64,000 nucleotides of DNA, taken from positions 806,001 through 870,000 of the forward strand of contig JAJIRX010000533.1 in NCBI GenBank assembly GCA_023853785.1, in the 5' to 3' direction. The notes beneath the pieces are model-generated. The model ran no database searches. It was not told the origin of the DNA and was given only the letters and a program-made list of their open reading frames with translations. This document shows positions 10,743 to 22,753 of this stretch, piece by piece. Position 1 is the first letter of the stretch, and each line of letters begins with the position of its first letter. The stretch is from Psilocybe azurescens (lineage: Eukaryota > Basidiomycota > Agaricomycetes > Agaricales > Agrocybaceae). Made by a program: the position numbers and the translations under genes.

Positions 10743-12764
10743 TTACATTACGAGAGTCAAAGGAAGTTTCTCGCCATTATTCGTTGGGATGTAAAGAAGA
10801 TCCCCGTCGGCGTTCCATCCCCACTGCTGCTTAGGAGATACCTGCTCCAAGATAGATGACCACTCAGATAGCAGTGCATCAAGCCGTCTTGCGAAGCTTA
10901 TTTTGCGGTTAATGGGAATCTGGACTGTCATCAGTATTTGTCGTAGAGGATCCGCGACCTTGGTGAACTGTACAAAAATAAAATAAAATACTCCGCCCAT
11001 GAGGAGTGTGAATCTGGCGTAAAGAGGCTCGAATACATACGTAGAGATGGACGATGCTATCTGGAGTCATCGTCATTTTTGTTTGTTCCAGAAATGACAC
11101 AAGTTCTTCAACTCGGCGGAGAACGAGCTCAAATCGACCTTTCCTCATGAGAGACATGTCGTTGTTGGCCGATTCGATCCTATGAAGGTGTTTTTGAATG
11201 AGGATTACATTGGCAGCAGCCGTGGAATCAGCCGTCTCGGTTGCCAGTTGGGAGCCTACTGTTCGCAATCCGAAGTGACTCGCAAAATCGTCATAGGCAT
11301 AGGCACCGCTGTTTATAGGCTGTGGTGAAATCTTGAAGGTCTTCAGCAGGTAGGGTGTTTCTGGGATGTCATCTAGCGGAAGGTTTGGATCTGGCATGAA
11401 GTCACATCGACCTTCAGCCAGGCGAATGAGTGGTGCAAAAATGCGGTAGTCGCTACGGTTGAGGTGTATTGTAAGCGATTGCAGAGACGGAACAACTAGC
11501 CATCGTATTGGAGGCCCAGATTCGACTAGACGTAAAAATTCCAAGAATTCTGGCCCCGGATCGTTAATATCGAGGTCGGTTAGGGAAGGGGTCAAAGTAA
11601 CAATATTTATGATATCTTGTTTGGAAATGCCTGGAGAATTCAAGACAAGCTTTCGCAATGTGCAACCAGATCGAACGATCAGTGGAACGAGGTCCTTGAT
11701 GTAGTTATTGGGGCAGAAATATCTGAAGACCAACTCTTGCAGAGCAGGAAGAGTCAGTTTATTTAGAGCAGGGTTTGGTGCGGTTTGCGGGGAGAAGGAT
11801 TGAATTATTAACGTCTTCAAAGACGAGCGGGTTATAGGCGGAATGTCGATTAAATCCTCAACAAATGGGTCAAAAATAAGACTGAGCTTCTTGATGCAGG
11901 GCGCAGTCGAAAGCGCAAGGGCGTAATGGCGAAAATCCATGGTCTCTTCTGCGAAGCTTGTCAACTGCGACCGAGGAAGTCCAATGACTTCATTGGAGGT
12001 GGAGGCCGAGAGGTAGACTTCTTGCAAAGCCGGAGCAATTTTGAAGGCATCTACATCACCGTGTACGTAACCTGTCGCGCGAGTGATGTTGAGTTTTAGC
12101 GAGCGTAAAGACGCGAGACGACATTTGACCGAGGAGAAATGAGCCCAACTCCTCTCCGAAATGTCGAGTGAGATACGTTCCCAGCGGTTTGAGTGTTCGA
12201 GTAGCAGTGACAGAATTACGTCGTCGGCACATGGTGCACCTCGTTGTTTTGACAGATAGAATGAAAGTTTGTTGCCAGATGACCTTGCCAACAACGCGGT
12301 GAGACTGTCCATTTTCAACTTCAATTGTGGGTTTTGGTGGTACCAAGGTAGAGCGGAGGTAGTGCCACCCATAACTTCGGGGTGCTTAATGCAATACTCC
12401 TCCAACGTCGACAAATGTGACCAAGTATCCACGGAGGACTGTTGTGCACCGGGTCCGTGGGCTCTTCCACAACATGAAGGAAGATTTCGACCAATAGTTC
12501 TGTTGGAAGGCGTCGCGATACCGATAGAAGGTTTGTGTGGGATTGAAGGAAATGGGTGTACAGGTTGGATGGATAATCGTCCCTTGTTCCGATGGCCTTC
12601 ACTCGTGCTTGAGTTCGGGCAATGGCCCTGTGAATGAGGGCCAGTTCCTCGTCCGAGGGTGGGTTGTTGGAATGCAGAAGAGAAGGAACAGGGGATTTCA
12701 GGTGCTTTCTGTGGCTGCTGAACTTGAAAGTTAACGCCTCGGCAAAACTCTGCAGGTTGGGCAT
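10743..12764 (-). CDS. F-box / leucine-rich-repeat-like protein
   Basis: F-box proteins recruit targets to SCF ubiquitin ligases; mushrooms have expanded families of this type. The start at 12764 opens with a coiled region (SDEELALIHRAIARTQARV), then the F-box LPTELLVEIFLHVVEE, then ICRRWRSIALSTPKLWVALPPL. The rest (about 200-560) consists of degenerate leucine-rich repeats (LRSLKLNI, LKTLIIQSF, LQELVFRYF, LTDLDIND) and a C-terminal helical tail. The exons are 12764-11041 and 10967-10743, joined in frame by a 73-base intron. One break remains at about 12329-12335 (GGG/TTTT on the plus strand), where one base must be added to pass from the F-box frame to the repeat frame. With that base the product is about 649 residues. 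The target is unknown. Confidence 0.82.
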
Positions 12765-13621
12765 TGCGTAGTATCTGGACCAATGAAAAAGGACGCTCAG
12801 TTTTTTGTTTCAAGCTAACCGAATAGGACGTCCAGTAAACGAGAACAAGCGAGAGACACAATTAACCAGAGGGCCAAAACAACTGGGAGCGATATAAGTA
12901 TCGGTGAGAGAAGAGATCACTCAAAGATCACTCCTTAACAATTAATATGTGTCCTGGAAGCTCGACTATGGGTAAAAAAGCAAGATAACATGCTTTGAAC
13001 GCACATAACCAAGATAGGAGCCTCAGACTGTTGATGTCAAGAAGTTGACAAGACGACGAAGTGACTTTTGTACCTAAGTTGGTATTCGGGCCGCTTGGAC
13101 CTTGCAGAAACTGATATAGCCGTGGCCATTGATTAAGGGTATATAGACATAGGTATCTGATTTCTACAGGACGTGCTGAACTCAAGAGGTGCGCTTGCAG
13201 TTGCTAAGAAAGCTAAAAATGACTTGGGAAGACCCAGGTTTCACGCCACCCCCAAAGTCAAGTATTGAGAGACAAGTCAAAAGCCAGTTGTGTTTTCCCT
13301 ACCATGCCCCAGATGTCAAACTAAGGGTGCGCGTCTACGGTAGGTCTTCGTGTCCTCGATAAGACCAGAGAAGTTGTAGTACCGGGGGGAAAACCAGCCT
13401 CCAGAGTGATGGTATCAGTTGAAGGCGCAGCGATCAGAAGCATGTTGTATGTCTGACCCATCGTTGTCATATCATGATCCAAGAAAGGCAAAGAATAGCA
13501 AGGTGCTGAGTATCTTATAGAGCCTTACAGAGATAGAAATTCGATATGCTATCAAAATGTGATTTTAAATTCAAGATTCAATTCTAGGGGCAAAACACGA
13601 TGATTCAACTGACATTTAATA
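12765..13621. other. intergenic, nothing recognised
   Basis: An 85-codon minus-strand frame at 12928-13185 has no family features and weak coding character. The stretch holds the F-box gene promoter and the 3' flank of the splicing-factor gene. Confidence 0.4.
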
Positions 13622-14775
13622 TCAGATTTCACGACGGCCCCGTCCTGCACCACTAGGTGCTTTGCGCTTCTTGAACAACCTATTAGACGGAAGTGCCTCA
13701 GACAGACTCGTTGCTTGAGGTTCTTCCTTTACATCCGGCTCTGTCTTGATGTCGGAATTGTGGAATTTATCGTCGGCCTTCTCGCCTTCCAGTTGCTCCT
13801 GGTTTCCAAAGATACTCTTCATTTCCTCTTGTTTTAGATCAGGAAGAGGTTGAGTCCACTGCGGTTTCGCCCATTTTGAAGGACTAGAATCTTTTGTTGT
13901 CGAAGTAGAACTTTCTTCCAGTTTGATATCCTGCGTTGTTTTACTTCCACTATCTTCCTTTTGCTGCCGTGAATTATCGCCAGGCCGCTTCCACTGCGTT
14001 GGCGTCCATTTGAGTGCTGCTGAAGACGAAGTTGTAGTTGATGTTGGTTCCAATATCGGAGGTATAACTTCTTCCTTCTTCTTAATCTTTATTGGAATTA
14101 ATCCTGGGTCGTATATCTCGCCCAGCCCTCTGTTTAGTGTTTTCTTTCGAAGCTTAAATGCGCGGGTGTCCTCTTCATCTGGGAGAGCATCGGCCTCTCT
14201 CTTTACCCCAACTTCACCGGTAGAAGACTCGGTAGTTTCGTCTGTTTCCTCCTCCTTCGTCCCTACAGGAGGTTGCAACGGAGTAAGAATTTGCCATTCT
14301 CCAGCGATGCCCTGGGAGCGTCGCATCTCCATCTCCGCGGCCAGTCGTTCCGCATCTGGGTCTGTGTACCCCAGTGATTGCGCTGTGCTATAGTTGGCAT
14401 ATGGATTGGATGATTTTGCAACAGGTTTCTTTGGAGTAGATGATGTCGACGCGACAGGCGGAGGAGCTTTGCGTGTCCAGCGCCTACGTCCGCGGCAAAT
14501 GCCGCAGCCGCTGCCTAATACACAGAATAAGCTAGCACACGCGAGATGTAAAGTAAATTCGCGCACCTGCTCAACTCGCTTCATTTCCCTCTTCTCATCC
14601 TCCAAATCTTTCTTCTGCTTCTCGCCAGTTTTGTAGATCCCTCGAATGAACCTTTCCACGTTGCCTTTATGTCGCAAACCGTTTTCATGTTGCTGCCGAG
14701 AAGGAGCATCGTCTGCAATGTATATATCGCAGTATTTGCAGAAGTATTTCTTTTCGAAACCCAGAATTCACTCAT
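13622..14775 (-). CDS. WBP4/FBP21-like U1-type zinc-finger pre-mRNA splicing protein
   Basis: WBP4-type proteins bind spliceosomal components. The N-terminus (MSEFWVS..KKYFCKYCDIYIADDAPSR with a following QHENGLRHKGNVERFIRG) is a matrin/U1-type C2H2 zinc finger: Cys-X2-Cys and His-X5-His are present. Then come KTGEKQKKDLEDEKREM, and in exon 2 NPYANYSTAQSLGYTDPDAE and RRSQGIAGEWQ, typical of fungal homologues. Acidic and Lys-rich low-complexity sequence and a basic tail (LFKKRKAPSGAGRGRR) follow. The exons are 14775-14567 and 14514-13622 (52-base intron). Two frame breaks occur: in TTTT at 14751-14754 and TTT at 14468-14470 (plus strand). Adding one base to each restores one 367-residue protein. 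Confidence 0.85.
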
Positions 14776-15179
14776 AATGAAGGCGAAATGGAAAGCTCTG
14801 AGGCTGGCCGCTGCACCAGTTTCCGAGTCCCGTGACTTAATGTCCCATGGAAAATGCCAAGACGTTATCACTGTCAATGTCATAACGCTCAGTCACGGTT
14901 CACGGGCACCTTGGTCTCCCAATGCGTACTCAGAACCATGGGGTACAGTCAGACGATCAAAAAAATCCACAAGGCCTCTTACTCTGCTGTACACTCCCTA
15001 TCTCAGGCCCCAATGGCTTTTACAGACAACGAGCTTCCAAGAATTCAACTGAGCTAAATATATGTCGCAACACCGGCAACTGTGTTTCGTTATATTTCCC
15101 CTTAGTTCGTACTCAGGCTCCCAATCAGTGATCCAACTACCATCCCTGGCCAGTTCTTCTCTTGCTCTCTTCGCTCATA
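14776..15179. promoter_or_regulatory. divergent promoter region, splicing factor / transporter
   Basis: About 400 bases separate two divergent start codons. Several short overlapping frames run through it, with no conserved coding content. Expected to contain both promoters; no TATA motif could be assigned with confidence. Confidence 0.45.
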
Positions 15180-17396
15180 ATGGCCGTGCTCGCCTCAGAG
15201 CCAGTGGAACTGGAAAAATCCATATCCAAACACTCTGAAGTCATATCTGCCCATTCTGTGACTATTCCAGGAGTCGAACGGAAGTCTACTGGTTCCTCTA
15301 AAGATCTGAGTGCCGACCAGATGGTTGAAGTATTGGAATCGAACACTTTCACAGGAACATATCGTCTCTACAGACGTCGATTTGTTGGCCTCGTTGCACT
15401 TGTGAGTCAATCCATAGCACGTTGTGTCAGTTCTATTTTAAACTGTGCTGGCAGGTGTTTCTCAACTTAATAGCTGCTATGTCTTGGCCGTGGTTTGGTC
15501 CCATTTCGAACTCTGGTGCGCCTCTTTCGTAATGTCTTCACCTTTCGTTGACATTTAGAATCATAGTCGCGTCCGATTTCGGCATCAGTCTTGACGAGGT
15601 CAACTGGCTGGGAAATATTGTAGCTGTGGTGTATTTACCAACTGCACTGCTGATTCCCCTTGTCATCTCCCGATATGGCATTCGTCGATGTGTGCGCCTC
15701 TGCAAAATCTCGATCTCTATGATACACATTCTGATTTACACCCATCCTTTCGCAGTGTGAAATAGGCGCTGTCGCACTCATACTTTCGGCCTGGATACGA
15801 TATTCTGGAACAGCTCGCTCGCTCTCGCCGAGAGGGTCTTACGCTCTTCTCATTCTGGGACAAGTAAGTCGCCAATATTACACATGCACACACATTTCGA
15901 CTAATTTGAATTATTTGACAGTTCTTCGTGTCCATAGCTCAGCCGACATATCAAGTCATAGGTCCTAAGTACTCGGAGACTTGGTTCAACCTGAATGGTA
16001 GAACTACTGCCACAATGATTGTTGCGATTTGTGAGCCTTGTGACGATGTTTCTTCTGTGAATATAACCCTGAAACGCTATTGCAGCGAACCCTGTCGGGG
16101 GCGCTCTGGGCCAGCTGATTAGTCCGCTTATAGGAGACAGCCGACGATCTGTAAATCTTTCTTTTCATACATCTCATCCACATTAATTGATGATTACCCT
16201 AGATTCTCATCCTTGGAATAATGTCCACTGCAGTTGCCCCACTAATCTTTCTCATCCATAAAGCACCTCCTACTCCTCCCAGTAATTTCAATTCACCTAT
16301 CAAATTAAATATATATTGACGGTGAACCGTTCATGCTAGCGTACGCCGCTTCACGGAAGCCACAATCTCTGCTTTCACTTGTCCGTGCGATGTTGGGCCT
16401 GAGGGTCGAGGCCGCTGCCTACATGACCAGGCGCGAACGGATCGATTTCGCCATTATAATCTCCAACTTCGCAGTTTTGGTAGCTGCGTAAGTCCGGTCT
16501 TTTGTCTATGAAAATCGTTCTGATTTTTCGTGTTTCAGGTCCAATGGATTTGCTATTCTCTCGGCACAAATTCTTGTAAGTCCGCTCTATAATAGCCATA
16601 GCTTCATTTCGTCACCCTTGAGTCAACTATCAGGAACCTGTTGGGTATTCTGACGACGAAAGTGGATTAATGGGCGCTTGTCTGCTCTTATCTGGCATGG
16701 TCGCTGCTATTATTTCTGCTCCACTCTTCGACCGAGTCTTCATGCACCATTTGGCTGTCACAGCCAAATTTATGGTACCTATCGCGGCCGCTGGTTGGTT
16801 CTCTCTGATTTGGGCAGGTGAGAGCACACATTGTTGCTGTCTATAATCAGTGTTGTTGATCACTATCTCAGTACGACCCAACAATACTGCCGCATTGTTC
16901 GCGATCATGGCAGTCATCGGAGTGTGCTCTGTACCAATGCTCGCAGTGGGCATGGAACTTGCATGCGAGCTCACCCGTAACGCGGACGGAAGTTCTGCGA
17001 TCGTATGGTTCAGGTAAGTTTAGCCAGCTACATCTAGTCAAACAAGCTCTTTTAATTTGAACGATACAGTGGTAATTTGTTTGCTGTCGTCTTTATTCTG
17101 GGTAAGTTGGGTTGCTGGTTTAAATTGAATGTGTTTTAAACCGTTTGCCCACAGTTGCTGGTGCTCTCCGTGAAGGATCAGACGCTTCTCCCCCACTAAA
17201 CATGAAACGCTATCTCATCTTCATGGGCGTAATTGTGATAACAGTCTGCTCATCCGTATTCTTTCTTCATGGTGCCCAAAAAGAAAGTCTCTGGACCAAG
17301 AGAAAGCCAACGAAGTGCTACTATCCAACCAGGAATTATTGCAGCGGACTGGTTCCTAGCAGCCGGTGGAGCCCAGTTGACGTCCATACTATATAA
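15180..17396 (+). CDS. FLVCR-like major facilitator superfamily transporter
   Basis: Twelve-span MFS protein related to the FLVCR/DIRC2 group (heme, choline or other small-molecule transport). Thirteen exons could be joined in phase: 15180-15401, 15455-15515, 15567-15691, 15756-15863, 15922-16030, 16086-16150, 16203-16281, 16340-16487, 16539-16575, 16634-16817, 16872-17013, 17070-17101 and 17155-17396. Landmarks are LNLIAAMSWPWFGPIS, SLDEVNWLGNIVAVVYLPTA, VISRYGIRRC, ARSLSPRGSYALLILGQ, PTYQVIGPKYSETWF, NPVGGALGQLISPL and ELACELTRNADGSSA. The substrate is unknown. As written the tail reads ESLWTKRKPTKCYYP and stops at 17396. One extra A in AAAAA (17278-17282) would instead give a charged tail SLDQEKANEVLLSNQELL ending at 17359, which fits better. 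Confidence 0.87.
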
Positions 17397-18565
17397 TACC
17401 TGACCCATCTATTCTCCCTGATACGGAGGAGACTCTTCTGCCACTACTCATGTATTTTTAACTTTTCGTGCACCAGTTATAACATTGTTTGCATCAAGCG
17501 CAGATCCTCTTTGTAAGGGAGAAATGACCAATGCGCGTACACCAGCAGTTCAGCACGATTCATCATTTGTGAATATAGAACGTTATACAGCCAGCTGCGC
17601 GGGCTCTAATTGGTATGTCCAGATAGATGTCCAAGTTGGACACTGCCAAGACACTGTTGGGAAAGGTATATCAAGTGTTCAGCTAAACAAAGGTTGGTCA
17701 TGCCCGAAAATTATTTACTTTGTCCGTGTTTGTGGTAAATGAGGTCAGGAAAAGGGGTGGTTTAAGGTGTCTTTGATTTCAAATGCCGGAGTATCTTTTT
17801 GCGGGTATGTTTTCATTTGCGAAGACAATTTAGGCGTTAATACTGACTGCTTTTGGAATTTCTAGAATATGGTAGCTAGACTTAGTAACGCGGAACGTAA
17901 TTTCTGTTACTTATTTAGATGGTCTGATATAATGTTTGTATAATGCTATTACTTGCACCTGGCTTGCACAATCACGGTCAGATCGTTAGAGAATTTAGAA
18001 TCCTTGGACATGATGGTAACGGCAAAAACTGAAATGACCGCTTATATGTATTACACACAAGTTGCTTAGATTGAATCATTGAGGGACTTCCGGGTATGAA
18101 CGTTTAAGACCGGATCAAATCCCGGGTCTTCCAAACTTCGCGAAGTTCGTTCCCAAGAACTTTAGACGAGACGCGTCCACGCGTCTTTCATCACCTGACC
18201 GTTAGCAGAAGCCTTCCGTCACCTGTGCATTGCACATGAATTCCCATATCGACAATTTCTATAGTGGTGAGCTTCAAAGTAATCTAAGCGTCTTTATCAA
18301 TCCATTAAAAAATCTGTTCTCTTACTAGCGATGTAGGCTGAAATTTCAAGATAAAGTTTGGATAAAGTATCCTGGCAGTGGACCGAGTCGTTCCAGGTAA
18401 TGACGACCATAAAGTTCAAGGCAGTGTCTTCTTCGTGACTAAAATAATCGGTGAGTAAAGTACTTTCTAGTCATGTCGATCTACCGTGGAGTCCGCTTCT
18501 ACTGCTCCCTGGGGATACCATCCGTTCTTGTCCATCGGATCCATGTGCAAAGCACTGGCAGACCG
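17397..18565. other. intergenic, nothing recognised
   Basis: No coding gene. The 86-codon frame at 17485-17742 lacks family features. Contains the upstream region of the first secreted-protein gene. Confidence 0.4.
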
Positions 18566-18575
18566 TATAAAAAGG
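18566..18575 (+). promoter_or_regulatory. TATA box of secreted-protein gene 1
   Basis: tataaaaagg lies 59 bases before the ATG at 18625. The identical decamer sits 66 bases before the start of the paralogue at 26566, so the core promoter is conserved between the copies. Confidence 0.65.
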
Positions 18576-18624
18576 ATATCAAAATCGAATTCGGCTGACA
18601 GTCAGCGTCCCCGATCAGACTACG

Positions 18625-19040
18625 ATGCTCTTTAAATCTTTCTTCACTTCGCTCTCGTTGGCTGCGACCCTAGCAGTTTCTGCAAGTGCAGATACTATTG
18701 CTGCATACAATGGAACTGACTGTACTGGCAGCGTCGGAAACAGTGTCCAGTGTGATGGCAGCTGCCACGACTTTACAGATAGGCATTCACTCAAGGTCAG
18801 ATATACAAAGCTATAGATTGGACTACTCTATATATTGATATGAGGAACGACTGAATCAAATAATAGACTAGCACAGGCGGCATTCACTGCGTTACATACT
18901 TCCAATCACCAGGCTGCGTCGGAACTCCAGGACAGGATTTGAATACCAACATTATTAACTCGGGCCAGTGCCAACACGTCAACACAGGAGGCCCTGTAAA
19001 GTCGTTTAAATGCTCCCCGACGCCTACTTGCTTGGTATGA
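18625..19040 (+). CDS. small secreted eight-cysteine protein, copy 1
   Basis: Two exons, 18625-18795 and 18867-19040, joined in phase 0 after HSLK. The product is about 114 residues. It has a clear signal peptide (FTSLSLAATLAVSASA, cleavage before DTIAAYNG), then a compact mature domain with eight cysteines: DCTGS, QCDGSC, HCVTYF, GC, GQCQH, FKC, TC. Eight cysteines suggest four disulfides. Secreted cysteine-rich proteins of this size in mushrooms are often cell-surface or environment-interaction proteins; no function can be assigned. A near-identical architecture recurs at 26566. The stop used here is TGA in ...TCLV; the GTATGA could also act as a donor, so the last residue or two are uncertain. 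Confidence 0.8.
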
Positions 19041-19759
19041 GCTTATTCTTCTCACCATTGCCTGTGATTGATTGTTTCCGCAGATTTTTAATTTCATCGA
19101 TCATCGACCTGATATAGCGCCGTTGTGGACTGGTGGCTTACAAAATCTATATGCGGTAAATAGCGTCACTTGAGCGCTTATGTGAATCCGCGAGCAATGA
19201 TAGGTCCACAGAGGTCTACAGTTTTTAGCAAATAACACACTCTTGTCTATCTGAGGAATTATATTTGAGTGATATACGCCCTCGTTGATGAATTTAATCC
19301 AAGAATTCATGTCACTTCAATGACCCAAAGACCATGGAGGAGACTCTACATTGTTTTGCTAGCAGTATAAGAGCAAGCGGGATAATAGAAGTAAGAAATT
19401 TGTGTCCCCTGACCAATTTAATTCAAAGGCAGGGGCAGACAAGTTCAATCTGATTTACTAGATCGAGTTGGAGCTGTTTCAGTGTAGCTTGAATACTTAC
19501 TGGCTAGTTTTTGAATTTTGAACTCCGAGTAATGAAGCCTAAGAGTTGAACGCTTAGCATTGATTTAAGAAGTGAGGGTGGTGGATCTGTGGATGTGGCA
19601 TCGTTGCAATTTAAAATGAAAAGATCTGCGCAAGAGGTTAGCTGACGAATTTGGCATTGAGCCTTCTATATTTATCGATCGATCAATCAGTAACGTGGTC
19701 AGTTCATCAGTGCGGTAGACCCCCTATCGCGGGTTTGCACCACTGCCTAAGTCTTAACG
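19041..19759. other. intergenic, nothing recognised
   Basis: No gene supported; short frames on the minus strand show no family resemblance. Confidence 0.4.
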
Positions 19760-20437
19760 ATGCGGTTTTTGATACTAGGCGCGACAGGCATCAGTGGTGT
19801 CCTGCTCGTTCGAAAAGCTCTTGAAATATACCCGGATGCCACCGTCATCATCTTTGCACGTTCTCCGAATAAGATACCAGAAGATCTCAGAAACAATGGC
19901 TCTCTCACGATTGTCCAAGGTACACTCGACGATCTGGACGAACTGGAAGCTGCAGTGCAGCTCGGAATCGATGTCGTGCTGTCCGCGCTCGGACCAGTAG
20001 TGTCACCGACTGGCCGCACAAATCACCCAACTAATACACCCATTGCGACGTTCTACGGGCACCTCATCGATCTGCTGCACAAATACAATGTCAAGCGCTT
20101 CATTTCACTTTCTACCGCCTCTGTGACAGATCCAAACGATAAGCCCAGCTGGAAATACGCTGCCATCGTCAGGGCCGTGCGGAGTGTGGCTTATCCGGCT
20201 TACGCTGATATCGTGGCCATGGGAGAAGTCATCCGAAGTAAAGGGCAGGACCTAGACTACACCCTCGTCCGCGTTCCTTTCCTGACGAATGCAAAATCCG
20301 AAGGTGTCTATGCGGGGCATATAGGAGACGGAAAGATCGGTGTTATCTTGTCCAGGAAAGCATTTGCTGCTTTCAGTGTCGGCGAAATAGGGAACAGACA
20401 ATGGGTGAAGGGTGCCCCTATGATATCAAATGCATAA
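19760..20437 (+). CDS. NmrA-like / atypical short-chain dehydrogenase, NAD(P)-binding protein
   Basis: A single uninterrupted exon encodes 225 residues. The N-terminus MRFLILGATGISG is a Rossmann GxxGxxG dinucleotide-binding motif. VIIFARSPNKIPEDL is the second strand and turn, VVLSALGP is the strand where NAD(P) sits in atypical SDRs, and FISLSTASVTDP and LDYTLVRVPFLT match the NAD(P)H-binding (NmrA-like) family. The classical SDR Tyr-X3-Lys catalytic pair is not obvious, as in many NmrA-like members. It may be a reductase acting on a small metabolite or a redox sensor. The absence of introns is unusual among its neighbours, and its end (KGAPMISNA) is complete. Confidence 0.85.
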   Translation: MRFLILGATGISGVLLVRKALEIYPDATVIIFARSPNKIPEDLRNNGSLTIVQGTLDDLDELEAAVQLGIDVVLSALGPVVSPTGRTNHPTNTPIATFYGHLIDLLHKYNVKRFISLSTASVTDPNDKPSWKYAAIVRAVRSVAYPAYADIVAMGEVIRSKGQDLDYTLVRVPFLTNAKSEGVYAGHIGDGKIGVILSRKAFAAFSVGEIGNRQWVKGAPMISNA

Positions 20438-20845
20438 ATACTGTTCGTCTTTTGGTATGGTCGTTGTCTTTCACTTTAGGCCACCTTTCTTTCAGAATCA
20501 TGCGAAGAAATGACTACTCATTATCATTGCCATACATCTTGAAATTTCTTAGGACATTCCATGGATTTGAGATGGTTGGGCAATGGAGATAGATAGAGTG
20601 TACCAGAAGTTCATGCCTCGTCAAGTCGTATGAGGGACTTGGACACCCCGTTCATACTTGCATGGCACACTCCACAAGGCCTTGTTTTTCGTGGGGAGAG
20701 TTACTTGGAAGTTCCACCTCAAATCTATTACCAATAATAATATCATTGCTTGCCTATTTTCGACAGAATCTACGCCAAACCATTCGCGTTGAACCAGCAA
20801 CCGGACAGATATGAATTGTAGGAACCTTTAAGGTTTCAAATCCTC
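20438..20845. other. convergent 3' region
   Basis: Lies between the 3' ends of the NmrA-like gene and TRM11. A 63-codon plus-strand frame (20401-20592) overlaps the end of the former and is judged a shadow. Confidence 0.4.
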
Positions 20846-22753
20846 TCATTCTGTGGTTTCATCAGCCTTTGGCTTGAACCCCTGGAAATATTTTTCGCGG
20901 AAATCCTTGTGCGCAGGGATATGTACGTCCTCGTCGGCTTCAGGTGCGACGGGTTCAAACGTAGGCGGCGGGTATTTTTCTGCAGTGATCTTTCTGATCG
21001 TCACCAACTAAAACAAGCGCATAATAAGCATGAGATAAAAAATGAATAATTATGAACACTCGCTCTTCGTCCCCATGATCCAAAATCTTGTAGCGAGTTG
21101 GCGATCACTTCCATGCCTTCGCACAACATGGTGTGAATGTCCACTTCTTCGTACTCATCGGTGACAGTCGGAAGGAAGAAGACCAGACGGCCTCCTGGTT
21201 TTAGCAGGTATCGTGCTAGGAGAACAAGGTCTGTCGCAAGATGTGACAATTCATATGGTTTTGTCGGTGGGATGTATGGTTGGTCGTCACTAGAATAGCT
21301 GTTATAAGATGATACAGTATAAACTGTGTGCGAACTTCGGCTCTTACGGGCGCGGGGATAGACTGTGTTGTAAACACAGATCTCTTTGGCGTTCAGATAA
21401 TTCTCGCTTGCGTCCTAAGCGTTTAGCTCCTGCTCGAACACCGTCTAAAGACATATAAATAATAGGAAAATGAGCATCTTGAAAGTTATGAACACTTACA
21501 GGGTGGGTCAGTTACAATGGAATCAAATAGTTCACCACATCGCCAAGGGTTGTGTGTAACATCGAAAGTGGCGAGGTCGATTATTCTAGAGGCGATTCCA
21601 TACTGCGTGGCGGCTCGGATAACTCCAGGGGTCTTTTCTACAATATCAGATAATGGTATGAGGACTGTCCGCAGGAAAAGGAAAAGAAGTGTTGACGTAC
21701 GTTTCCCTCTCATCTGACGCCCATCAATATCCGATCCAAAGACTAGAGCCCCAAAAATGACCCGTAGGCTAAAAGAGATTAAGGTCAGGATGTGTCGAGA
21801 TAGAAGCTCAGTAAATTAAGTATACGTACATAGGCCATGCTGCCTGTACCCATAAATGGATCGTAAATCAATTTCCCAGGAGATGCCTTGAATAATCTCA
21901 GTATTCCAATTCCAATGGCTAAAGAAGGAGCTTACTAGAGTTTGGTTAGCCATCAGTAACGAAATTTCCGCCTCCATGCTTGTATTTCCGTAGTATGACC
22001 GTTTTTTAACGTCAAATTTTCCAACAAGTTGTCTAGCAGATCCTTCCTCTATCTGTGCTTTACATGTTAGAGATGGCTGATTGTGATGCATAGCATAGGA
22101 CATACCAACCTGCCGAAGAATACTTGGCGAAAATCTCCATCTCCTCCGTGTTTTACGCGTGTTGCGCCGTGCCGCTCTTCATCTACAAGGAGAAGGATTT
22201 ATTGATGAGATCATAAATCTATGTTAGAGCGTACGAAACAAACTTACATTCTTCGAAACATGTTAGGTTGATATCTGGATTTCGCATGTCGATTTTTCCA
22301 AGGAAGCCCATGTATGCAAAGTCCTCGATGACCTCTCGTTGTCTCGACTGAGGTATCTTGTGCTTAGAAGAGGTTACGAGAAATCTGAAAGAGGTGTCTT
22401 GAACATATCGCGTCCATAACGGTTCACTCTTTCGATTAACCTCGTGCAGTTCATCGTATGTCGATCCATGCCCATAATATTCATACACGGCCCTGAAAAG
22501 AACATTTTTAAAAAAAAAAGGCGATACATACAAGCAAAAAGGCGTACTTGATCAAAATGCATCGTCTTGCAAGCATACGAGCATGTTCCTCTTTTTCGAG
22601 CTCTACGATCATGAAAGGTCTATTTGGATCACGATCTTCTGCATTTCCGGGCAAAGAGTACGATATCCCGTGTAGTTCCGCGATAGATTGAAGCTCAGGC
22701 AGTCTAAACTCGTTATGCACTTGCGCATAATGGAACAGGTAGCGCGAAGGCAT
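20846..22753 (-). CDS. TRM11: tRNA (guanine10-N2)-methyltransferase catalytic subunit
   Basis: Trm11 with Trm112 makes m2G10 in cytosolic tRNAs. Ten exons join in frame: 22753-22548, 22492-22248, 22182-22106, 22052-21936, 21896-21840, 21768-21701, 21637-21500, 21444-21348, 21298-21064 and 21007-20846 (about 466 residues). An N-terminal THUMP-like region (RYLFHYAQVHNEFRLPEL, FMIVELEKEEHARMLARRC) precedes the methyltransferase: YYGNTSMEAEISLLMANQTL, PGKLIYDPFMGTGSMAY, FGSDIDGRQMRG, DSIVTDPPYGVRAG (the catalytic DPPY) and YIPPTKPYELSHL. The intron 21008-21063 begins with GC instead of GT. One extra base lies in AAAAA at 21753-21757 (plus strand), between GHF and GALVFGSD. Confidence 0.92.

Noticed and set aside
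13923..14393. 156-codon plus-strand frame
   Set aside because: Antisense shadow of the WBP4-like gene, whose zinc finger and conserved motifs are on the minus strand.
15548..15760. First-choice acceptor at 15558 in the FLVCR-like gene
   Set aside because: It gives an immediate stop; the next AG at 15566 yields NSVASDFG, which matches the family.
18080..18150. tRNA-like sequence (TCAAATCCCGGG-type arm)
   Set aside because: No matching D-arm/A-box or acceptor stem pairing could be found; only the T-arm-like string is present.
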